A stretch of 64,000 nucleotides of DNA from the NCBI GenBank assembly GCA_947623455.1, contig OX392532.1, positions 22,666,792-22,730,791 of the forward strand. The letters run 5' to 3'. A model generated the notes under the pieces. That model did no database searches, was not told the DNA's origin, and was given only the letters and a program-made list of their open reading frames with translations. Shown here in pieces: positions 29,001 to 41,000 of the stretch. The number at the start of each line of letters is the position of its first letter. The stretch's first letter is position 1. The translations under genes were made by a program, and so were the position numbers. Source of the stretch: Mimachlamys varia (lineage: Eukaryota > Mollusca > Bivalvia > Pectinida > Pectinidae).

Positions 29001-32000
29001 AGATAGATAGTGTACAGAGAATAGATAGATAGTGTACAGAGTATAGACAGTGTACAGAGGATAGATAGACAATGTACAGATGATACATAGACAGTGTACA
29101 GAGGATAGATAGATAGTGTACAGAGGAGAGATAGATAGCGTACAGAGATAGATAAATAGTGTACAGAGATAGATAGACAGTGTACAGAGGATAGATAGAT
29201 AGTGTACAGAGGATAGATAGATAGTGTACAGAGATAGATAGATAGTGTACAGAGGATAGATAGACAGTGTACAGAGTATAGATAGATAGATAGTGTACAG
29301 AGTATAGATAGATAGACAGTGTACAGAGTATAGATAGACAGTGTACAGAGGATAGATAGATAGACAGTGTACAGAGTATAGATAGATAGACAGTGTACAG
29401 AGTATAGATAGATAGACAGTGTAAAGAGTATAGATAGACAGTGTACAGAGGATAGATAGATAGTGTACAGAGGATAGATAGATAGTGTACAGAGGAGAGA
29501 TAGACAGTGTACAGAGGATAGATAGACAGTGTACAGAGGATAGATAGACAATGTACAGAGGATACATAGACAGTGTACAGAGGATAGATAGACAATGTAC
29601 AGAGGATACACAGACAGTGTACAGAGTATAGATAGACAGTGTACAGAGATAGATAGATAGTGTACAGAGGATAGATAGATAGTGTACAGAGGATAGATAG
29701 ATAGTGTACAGAGGATAGATAGATAGTATACAGAGGATAGATAGACAGTGTACAGACGATAGATAGATAGTATACAGAGGATAGATAGATAGTGTACAGA
29801 GGATAGATAGACAGTGTACAGAGGATACATAGACAGTGTACAGAGGATAGATAGATAGTGTACAGAGGATAGATAGATAGTGTACAGAGACAGATAGACA
29901 GTGTACAGAGGATAGATAGACAGTGTACAGAGATAGATAGACAGTGTACAGACGATAGATAGACAGTGTACAGAGGATAGATAGACAGTGTACAGAGGAT
30001 AGTAGACAGTGTACAGAGGATAGATAGACAATGTACAGAGGATACATAGACAGTGTACAGAGGATAGATAGATAGTGTACAGAGGATAGATAGATAGTGT
30101 ACAGAGATACATAGACAGTGTACAGAGGATAGATAGATAGTGTAGAGAGGATATATAGTGTACAGAGATAGATAGACAGTGTACAGAGGATAGATAGATA
30201 GTGTACAGAGGATAAATAGAGTACAGAGGATAGATAGATAGTGTACAGAGAATAGATAGATAGTGTACAGAGTATAGACAGTGTACAGAGGATAGATAGA
30301 CAGTGTACAGAGGAGAGATAGATAGTGTACAGAGATAGATAAATAGTGTACAGAGGATAGATAGACAATGTACAGATGATACATAGACAGTGTACAGAGG
30401 ATAGATAGATAGTGTACAGAGGAGAGATAGATAGTGTACAGAGATAGATAAATAGTGTACAGAGATAGATAGACAGTGTACAGAGGATAGATAGATAGTG
30501 TACAGAGGATAGATAGATAGTGTACAGAGATAGATAGATAGTGTACAGAGGATAGATAGACAGTGTACAGAGTATAGATAGATAGATAGTGTACAGAGTA
30601 TAGATAGATAGACAGTGTACAGAGTATAGATAGACAGTGTACAGAGGATAGATAGATAGACAGTGTACAGAGTATAGATAGATAGACAGTGTACAGAGTA
30701 TAGATAGATAGACAGTGTAAAGAGTATAGATAGACAGTGTACAGAGGATAGATAGATAGTGTACAGAGGATAGATAGATAGTGTACAGAGGAAAGATAGA
30801 TAGTGTACAGAGATAGATAGATAGTGTACAGAGGATAGATAGATAGTGTACAGAGTATAGATAGATAGATAGTGTACAGAGTATAGATAGATAGACAGTG
30901 TACAGAGTATAGATAGACAGTGTACAGAGGATAGATAGATAGACAGTGTACAGAGTATAGATAGATAGACAGTGTACAGAGTATAGATAGACAGTGTACA
31001 GAGGATAGATAGACAGTGTACAGAGTATAGATAGACAGTGTACAGAGGATAGATAGACAGTGTACAGAGTATAGATAGACAGTGTACAGAGATAGATAGA
31101 TAGTGTACAGAGGATAGATAGATAGTGTAGAGAGGATAGATAGATAGTGTACAGAGGATAGATAGACAGTGTACAGAGGATAGATAGATAGTGTACAGAG
31201 ATAGATAGACAGTGTACAGAGGATAGATAGACAGTGTACAGAGATAGATAGACAGTGTACAGACGATAGATAGACAGTGTACAGAGGATAGATAGACAGT
31301 GTACAGAGGATACATAGACAGTGTACAGAGGATAGATAGATAGTGTACAGAGATAGATAGACAGTGTACAGAGGATAGATAGACAGTGTACAGAGATAGA
31401 TAGACAGTGTACAGACGATAGATAGACAGTGTACAGAGGATAGATAGACAGTGTACAGAGGATAGATAGACAGTGTACAGAGGATAGATAGACAATGTAC
31501 AGAGGATACATAGACAGTGTACAGAGGATAGATAGATAGTGTACAGAGGATAGATAGATAGTGTACAGAGATACATAGACAGTGTACAGAGGATAGATAG
31601 ATAGTGTAGAGAGGATATATAGTGTACAGAGATAGATAGACAGTGTACAGAGGATAGATAGATAGTGTACAGAGGATAAATAGAGTACAGAGGATAGATA
31701 GATAGTGTACAGAGAATAGATAGATAGTGTACAGAGTATAGACAGTGTACAGAGGATAGATAGACAATGTACAGATGATACATAGACAGTGTACAGAGGA
31801 TAGATAGATAGTGTACAGAGGAGAGATAGATAGCGTACAGAGATAGATAAATAGTGTACAGAGATAGATAGACAGTGTACAGAGGATAGATAGATAGTGT
31901 ACAGAGGATAGATAGATAGTGTACAGAGATAGATAGATAGTGTACAGAGGATAGATAGACAGTGTACAGAGTATAGATAGATAGATAGTGTACAGAGTAT

Positions 32001-35000
32001 AGATAGATAGACAGTGTACAGAGTATAGATAGACAGTGTACAGAGGATAGATAGATAGACAGTGTACAGAGTATAGATAGATAGACAGTGTACAGAGTAT
32101 AGATAGATAGACAGTGTAAAGAGTATAGATAGACAGTGTACAGAGGATAGATAGATAGTGTACAGAGGATAGATAGATAGTGTACAGAGGATAGATAGAT
32201 AGTGTACAGAGATAGATAGATAGTGTACAGAGGATAGATAGATAGTGTACAGAGTATAGATAGATAGATAATGTACAGAGTATAGATAGATAGACAGTGT
32301 ACAGAGTATAGATAGACAGTGTACAGAGGATAGATAGATAGACAGTGTACAGAGTATAGATAGATAGACAGTGTACAGAGTATAGATAGACAGTGTACAG
32401 AGGATAGATAGACAGTGTACAGAGTATAGATAGACAGTGTACAGAGGATAGATAGACAGTGTACAGAGTATAGATAGACAGTGTACAGAGATAGATAGAT
32501 AGTGTACAGAGGATAGATAGATAGTGTAGAGAGGATAGATAGATAGTGTACAGAGGATAGATAGACAGTGTACAGAGGATAGATAGATAGTGTACAGAGG
32601 ATAGATAGATAGTGTACAGAGGATAGACAGTAGAATGAAAATACTAGCACTACATGCAGAAAGATAGTATAAAGATAGACAGTTTAAAGAAATGATAAAC
32701 AGTACAAAAGATTGACACTGCATAGAGGAAAGATTGGCACTAAATACAGGAAAAATAGTTTAAAGACAAGGTTGACACTACAAAGGGGAAAAAAGACAGT
32801 AATGAGGAAACAGAGGCAAAATAATAAATATAGGGAAAAGATGGGCAGTATAGAGGAAAGATTGAAACTAGAATTATGTCAGTATGACATGAAAGCCGCT
32901 CACCACATGAGGATAATTGTCAACGTAAGTTCGAAAGCTTTCTTAGATAAAAAGCTTTATTTATCAGCTTTGTCAAAAAATGTGAATTCTTGATGAAGGA
33001 TGGCCTTGTCATGTTTCTAAATTGACTTAATTTTGTAAATGCATATCTATGAAACATAATACAATGTTACCAGAAGTGTGTTAAAAGAAAGTAAATAATT
33101 GTTTTGCTCAACTCTCAGTAACAGTTATATCTAGAGTACAGTTGACCGGTAATCGTCATTTTGACCTAAGCACGGCAGGTAAATTGCGTCGCCATTTGCA
33201 ACACATATCATCTATGTATGTGATATGCTGCTTGCATCTTCCAATGTTTTAAAGCTGTCACAAACTGAGATTTATAAACTGTTATATCATTTAATTTGCC
33301 GAAGTCAACCAAAAAAAATAGGAATTCCCATAACAGACCTGCATCATGAAAACGCTTTCAGGTTTGCGAATTCAACTACTCTACTTCAAAGACACTTTAG
33401 AGGAAAGATTGGCACAACATAGAGGAAAGATGGACATTATAGAGGAAAAGTAGACAAAACATAGAGGAAAGATTGACACTAGATAGAGAAAAAATAGACA
33501 GTATAGAGGAAAGATAGCCATAACATAAAGGAGAGAAAGACAATATATCGGAAATATGGACACTATAGAGAAAAGACAGAGCACAGCATAAGGGTAAAAT
33601 GGCACTATATAGAGGAAAGATAGACAATATAGAGGAAAGATTGGCACAACATAGAGGAAATATTGACAGTATAGAAGAAAGATTGACACAACATAGAGGA
33701 AAGATTGACAGTATAGAGGAAAGATTGGCACAACATAGAGGAAAGATTGACAGTATAAAGGAAAGATTGACAGTATAGGGGAGAGATAGACAGTATAGAG
33801 GCAAGAGAGACACTATATAGGAAATATTGACCGTATAGAGGAAAGACAGCATAGGGGATAGATGAACAGTATAGAGGTAAGATAAGCTGTTAGATAGACA
33901 AGATAAGGAAAGATTGACAGTATAGGGGAGAGAAAGACAGTATAAAGGAAAGACTGACAGTATAGAGGAAAGATAGAAAATACACGGAGAAAAAGATAGA
34001 CAGTATAGAAAAAAGATTGGCACAGTGTAGAGGAAATATGAACAGCATAGAGGAACGATGAACGCTAATAGAGAAAAGATAGACACGGCATAGAGAAAAA
34101 AAAGACAGTAATAATAAAGGAAAGATTGAAACTACATAGAGAAATATAGACAGTATAGAGGAAAGATTGACAGTACAGAGGAAAGATAGACAGTACAGAG
34201 GAAAGATTGACATTATAAAGGAAAGATTGACAGAATAGAGAAAAGATCGACAGAAAGACAGGATAAGGAAAGATAGACACAGTATAGAGAAAGATAGACA
34301 TTATAGAGGAAAGATATGACAGTATAGAGGAAAGATAGACACTAAATAGAGGAAACAGAGACAGTATAAAGAAAAGATTGACAGTATAGGGGAAAGATAG
34401 ACAGTAAAGAGGAAAAAATGACACTACATACAGGAAAGATTGAAAGTATGGAGGCAAGATAGACACTATATAGGAAAGATTGGCAGTATAGAGGAAAGAT
34501 AGACCGTATGGAGGAAAGACAGCATAGGGGATAGATGGACAGTATAAAGGAAAGATTGACAGTACAGAGGAAAGATACAGTATAGAGGAAAGATAGACAG
34601 TATAGAAGAAAGAAAGACAGTATAGTGGAAAGATTGACAGTATAGAGGAAAGATATACACTACATAGAGGAAGATAGACAGTATACAGGAAATATTGACA
34701 ATATAGAAAAAAGATAGGCACATTAATTACATAAAGAAAAGAAAGACAAAACATGGAGGAAAGATTGACGGTCAAGATTGACAGTAAAGAGGAAAGATAG
34801 ACCGTAAAGAGGAAAGATTGATAGAATAGAGGAAAGATAGACATTATAAAGGAAAGATCGACAGAATAGAGAAAAAATAGACAGTATAGAGGAAAGACTG
34901 ACAGTATAGAGGAAAGACTGACAGTATAGAGGAAAGACTGACAGTATATAGAGGAAAGAAAGAAACTCTAAAGAGGAAAAGAAAGGCAGTATAGGAGAAA

Positions 35001-38000
35001 GTTAGACAAAGCATAGAGAAAAAATAAACAGTATAAAGGAAAGATTGAAACTATATAGAGAAATACAGACAGTATAGAGGAAATATTGTTAGTATAGAGG
35101 AAAGATAGACAGTATAGAGGAAAGATGGACAGTAAAGAGGAAAGATTGATAGTATAGAGGAAAGATAGACAGTATAGAGGAAAGATAGACAGTACAGATG
35201 AAATATAGACAGTTTAGAGGAAAGATGGACAGTAAAGAGGAAAGATTGATAGTATAGAGGAAATATTGACCGTATAGAGGAAAGACAGCATAGGGGATAG
35301 ATGAACAGTATAGAGGTAAGATAAGCTGTTAGATAGACAAGATAAGGAAAGATTGACAGTATAGGGGAGAGAAAGACAGTATAAAGGAAAGACTGACAGT
35401 ATAGAGGAAAGATAGAAAATACACGGAGAAAAAGATAGACAGTATAGAAAAAAGATTGGCACAGTGTAGAGGAAATATGAACAGCATAGAGGAACGATGA
35501 ACGCTAATAGAGAAAAGATAGACACGGCATAGAGAAAAAAAAGACAGTAATAATAAAGGAAAGATTGAAACTACATAGAGAAATATAGACAGTATAGAGG
35601 AAAGATTGACAGTACAGAGGAAAGATAGACAGTACAGAGGAAAGATTGACATTATAAAGGAAAGATTGACAGAATAGAGAAAAGATCGACAGAAAGACAG
35701 GATAAGGAAAGATAGACACAGTATAGAGAAAGATAGACATTATAGAGGAAAGATATGACAGTATAGAGGAAAGATAGACACTAAATAGAGGAAACAGAGA
35801 CAGTATAAGAAAAGATTGACAGTATAGGGGAAAGATAGACAGTAAAGAGGAAAAAATGACACTACATACAGGAAAGATTGAAAGTATGGAGGCAAGATAG
35901 ACACTATATTGGAAAGATTGGCAGTATAGAGGAAAGATAGACCGTATGGAGGAAAGACAGCATAGGGGATAGATGGACAGTATAAAGGAAAGATTGACAG
36001 TACAGAGGAAAGATACAGTATAGAGGAAAGATAGACAGTATAGAAGAAAGAAAGACAGTATAGTGGAAAGATTGACAGTATAGAGGAAAGATATACACTA
36101 CATAGAGGAAGATAGACAGTATACAGGAAATATTGACAATATAGAAAAAAGATAGGCACATTAATTACATAAAGAAAAGAAAGACAAAACATGGAGGAAA
36201 GATTGACGGTCAAGATTGACAGTAAAGAGGAAAGATAGACCGTAAAGAGGAAAGATTGATAGAATAGAGGAAAGATAGACATTATAAAGGAAAGATCGAC
36301 AGAATAGAGAAAAAATAGACAGTATAGAGGAAAGACTGACAGTATAGAGGAAAGACTGACAGTATAGAGGAAAGACTGACAGTATATAGAGGAAAGAAAG
36401 AAACTCTAAAGAGGAAAAGAAAGGCAGTATAGGAGAAAGTTAGACAAAGCATAGAGAAAAAATAAACAGTATAAAGGAAAGATTGAAACTATATAGAGAA
36501 ATACAGACAGTATAGAGGAAATATTGTTAGTATAGAGGAAAGATAGACAGTATAGAGGAAAGATGGACAGTAAAGAGGAAAGATTGATAGTATAGAGGAA
36601 AGATAGACAGTATAGAGGAAAGATAGACAGTACAGATGAAATATAGACAGTTTAGAGGAAAGATTGATAGTATAGAGGAAAGATAGACAGTATAGATGAA
36701 ATATAGACAGTAAAGAGGAAAGATAGACAGTATAGAGGAAAGATAGACAGTATAGAGGAAAGATAGACAGTATAGAGGAAAGATAGACAGTAAAGAGGAA
36801 AGATAGACAGTATAGAGGAAAGATAGACAGTAGAGAGGAAAGATAGACAGTATAGAGGAAAGATAGACAGTAAAGAGGAAAGATTGATAGTATAGAGGAA
36901 AGATAGACAGTATAGAGGAAAGATCGATAGAATAGAGAAAAAATAGACAGTATAGAGGAAAGACTGACAGTATAGAGGAAAGACTGACAGTATATAGAGG
37001 AAAGAAAGAAACTCTAAAGAGGAAAAGAAAGGCAGTATAGGAGAAAGTTAGACAAAGCATAGAGAAAAAATAAACAGTATAAAGGAAAGATTGAAACTAT
37101 ATAGAGAAATATAGACAGTATAGAGGAAAGATTGATAGTATAGAGGAAAGATAGACAGTATAGAGGAAAGATAGACAGTAAAGAGGAAAGATTGATAGTA
37201 TAGAGGAAAGATAGACAGTATAGAGGAAAGATAGACAGTACAGATGAAATATAGACAGTTTAGAGGAAAGATTGATAGTATAGAGGAAAGATAGACAGTA
37301 TAGATGAAATATAGACAGTAAAGAGGAAAGATAGACAGTATAGAGGAAAGATAGACAGTATAGAGGAAAGATAGACAGTAAAGAGGAAAGATTGATAGTA
37401 TAGAGGAAAGATAGACAGTATAGAGGAAAGATAGACAGTACAGATGAAATATAGACAGTTTAGAGGAAAGATTGATAGTATAGAGGAAAGATAGACAGTA
37501 TAGATGAAATATAGACAGTAAAGAGGAAAGATAGACAGTATAGAGGAAAGATAGACAGTATAGAGGAAAGATAGACAGTATAGAGGAAAGATAGACAGTA
37601 AAGAGGAAAGATTGATAGTATAGAGGAAAGATAGACAGTATAGAGGAAAGATAGACAGTACAGATGAAATATAGACAGTTTAGAGGAAAGATTGATATTA
37701 TAGAGGAAAGATAGACAGTAAAGAGGAAAGATAGACAGTATAGAGGAAAGATAGACAGTAAAGAGGAAAGGTTGATAGTATAGAGGAAAGATAGACAGTA
37801 TAGAGGAAATATAGACAGTACAGATGAAATATAGACAGTTTAGAGGAAAGATTGATAGTATAGAGGAAAGATAGACAGTATAGATGAAATATAGACAGTA
37901 AAGAGGAAAGATAGACTGTATAGAGGAAAGATAGACAGTATAGAGGAAAGATAGACAGTATAGAGGAAAGATTGATAGTATAGAGGAAAGATAGACAGTA

Positions 38001-41000
38001 TAGAGGAAAGATAGACAGTAAAGAGGAAAGATAGACAGTATAGAGGAAAGATAGACAGTACAGATGAAATATAGACAGTTTAGAGGAAAGATAGACAGTA
38101 TAGAGGAAAGATAGACAGCATAGAGGAAAGATAGACAGTATAGAGGAAAGATAGACAGTAAAGAGGAAAGATTGATAGTATAGAGGAAAGATAGACAGTA
38201 TAGAGGAAAGATAGACAGTACAGATGAAATATAGACAGTTTAGAGGAAAGATAGACAGTATAGAGGAAAGATAGACAGCATAGAGGAAAGATAGACAGTA
38301 TAGAGGAAAGATAGACAGTAAAGAGGAAAGATTGATAGTATAGAGGAAAGATAGACAGTTTAGAGGAAAGATAGACAGTATAGAGGAAAGATAGACAGCA
38401 TAGAGGAAAGATAGACAGTATAGAGGAAAGATAGACAGTAAAGAGGAAAGATTGATAGTATAGAGGAAAGATAGACAGTATAGAGGAAAGATAGACAGTA
38501 CAGATGAAATATAGACAGTTTAGAGGAAAGATTGATAGTATAGAGGAAAGATAGACAGTATAGATAAAATATAGACAGTAAAGAGGAAAGATAGACTGTA
38601 TAGAGGAAAGATAGACAGTATAGAGGAAAGATAGACAGTATAGAGGAAAGATAGACAGTAAAGAGGAAAGATTGATAGTATAGAGGAAAGATAGACAGTA
38701 TAGAGGACAGATGAAATATAGACAGTTTAGAGGAAAGATTCATAGTATAGAGGAAAGTTAGACAGTAAAGAGGAAAGACAGACAGTATAGAGGAAAGATT
38801 GACAGTAAAGAGGAAAGATTGATAGTATAGAGGAAAGATAGACAGTATAGAGGAAAGATAGACAGTACAGATGAAATATAGACAGTTTAGAGGAAAGATT
38901 GATAGTATAGAGGAAAGATAGACAGTATAGATGAAATATAGACAGTAAAGAGGAAAGATAGACAGTATAGAGGAAAGATAGACAGTATAGAGGAAAGATA
39001 GACAGTATAGAAGAAAGATTGATAGTATAGAGGAAAGATAGACAGTATAGAGGAAAGATTGATAGTATAGAGGAAAAATAGACAGTATGGTGGAAATATA
39101 GACAATACAGAGGAAAGATTGACAGAAAAGAGGAAAGAATGACAGTAAAGAGGAAAAATTGACACTACATAGAGAAAGAAAGACGGTATAAAGGAAAGAT
39201 TGACAGTATAGGAGCAAGATGGACAGTATAGAGGAAAGATTGACAAAAGATAGATCATATACGAGTATAGGAAAGATAGACAAAACATAAAGGAAAAAGG
39301 TAGAAGAAAGAATGACAGTATAGAGGAAAGATAGACACTAGACAGGAAAAATTGGCCGAATGAACATACAGGTAAGATTGACAGTATAGAGGAAAGATTG
39401 ACAGTATACAGAGAAAGATAGACAGTATGTAGGAATGATTAACAGTATAGAGGAAAGATTGACACAACATAGAGGAAAGATTGACAGTATAAAGGAAAGA
39501 TTGACAGTATGCAGGAAAAATTGGCAGTATAGTGGAAAGATAGACAGTAAAGAGGAAAGACAGACAGTATAAAGAGTAAGATAGACAGTATGTAGAAAAG
39601 AGAGACAGTATACAGAGAAAGATTGACAGTATGGAGAAAAGATAGGCACTACATAGAGGAAAGATAGACACAATATAGAGGAAAGATTGACAGTATAGTG
39701 GAAATATAGACAGTATAAGGGAAAGATTGACAGTAAAGAGAAAAGAAAGACAGTATAGAGAAAAGATTGACAACATTTAGAGAAAAAAACTGCCAGTATA
39801 AAGAAAAATTAGAAATTACATAGAGGAAAAGAAAGAAAGTATAGGAGAAAGATTGGCACGCACAACATAGGGGAAAATAGACAGTTAAGAGGAATATACA
39901 GTATAGAGGGAAAATGGCAGTATAAAGAAAAGAGAGACAGTATAGAGGAAAGCTAGACAGTATAGAGGAATGTCTGACAGCATAGATAAAAGATTGACAG
40001 TATTTTGAGTATGGAGGAAAGATAGATGTTACAAAGAGGAAAGATTGATAGTAAAGGGGGAATTAAGATAGACAGTATAGAGGAAAGATTGGCAGTATAA
40101 AGGAAAGATTGGCAGTATAGAGGAAAGATAGGCACAACAAAAAAGAAAGATAGACAGTATAAAGGAAAGATTACCATTACATTAAGAAAAGATAAACAGT
40201 ATAAGGAAATGTTGGCAAAACTTAAGGAAAAGATAGACAGTATACGAGTATAGGAAAGATAGACAAAACATAAAGGAAAAAGGTAGAACTACTAGAAGAA
40301 AGAATGACAGTATAGAGGAAAGATAGACACTAGAGAGGAAAAATTGGCCCAATGAACATACAGGAAAGATTGACAGTATAGAGGAAAGATTGACAGTATA
40401 CAGAGAAAGATAGACAGTATGTAGGAATGATTGACAGTATACAAAGAAATATAGACAGTATGGAGGAATGCTTGACAGTATAAAGGAAAGATTGACACTA
40501 CACAGAGAAATATAGACAGTATAGAGGAAAGATTGACAGTATGCAGGAAAAATTGGCAGTATAGTGGAAAGATAGACAGTATACAGGAAAAATTGACAGC
40601 ATAGAGGAGAGACTGACAGTACAGAGGAAAGATAGAAACTGCAGAGAGGAAAAGATAGACAGTATAGGAAAAATATTGGCACAACATAGAGGAAAGATGA
40701 ACAGTAAAGAGGAAGGATGAACAGTATAGAGGAAAGATTGACAGTATAGAGGAAAGATTGGCAGTATAGAGGAAAGATTGGCACAACATAGAGGAAAGAT
40801 TGACACAACATAGAGAAAGATAGACATTATAGAAGAATAATTGACAGTAAAAAGGAAATATTGACAGTATAGAAGAAAGATGAACAGTATAGAGGAAAGA
40901 TAGACAGTATATATACATACAGGAAGGATTGGCAGCAAAGAGGAGAGACTGACAGTATAGAGGAAAGATAGATACTTAAAAGAGGAAAAGATAGACAGTA

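Noticed and set aside
22109..32640. Regular spacing suggestive of a CRISPR array
   Set aside because: No unique spacers between repeats, no cas genes, and clearly eukaryotic spliced genes around it; this is a minisatellite.
26438..32650. Minus-strand open frame of 2070 codons (and others of 1749, 1656, 1141 and 1005 codons nearby)
   Set aside because: Pure 22-bp tandem repeat read through a strand that lacks stop triplets. All three frames are open at once, the peptide repeats every 22 residues, and there is no start context, splice logic or family resemblance.
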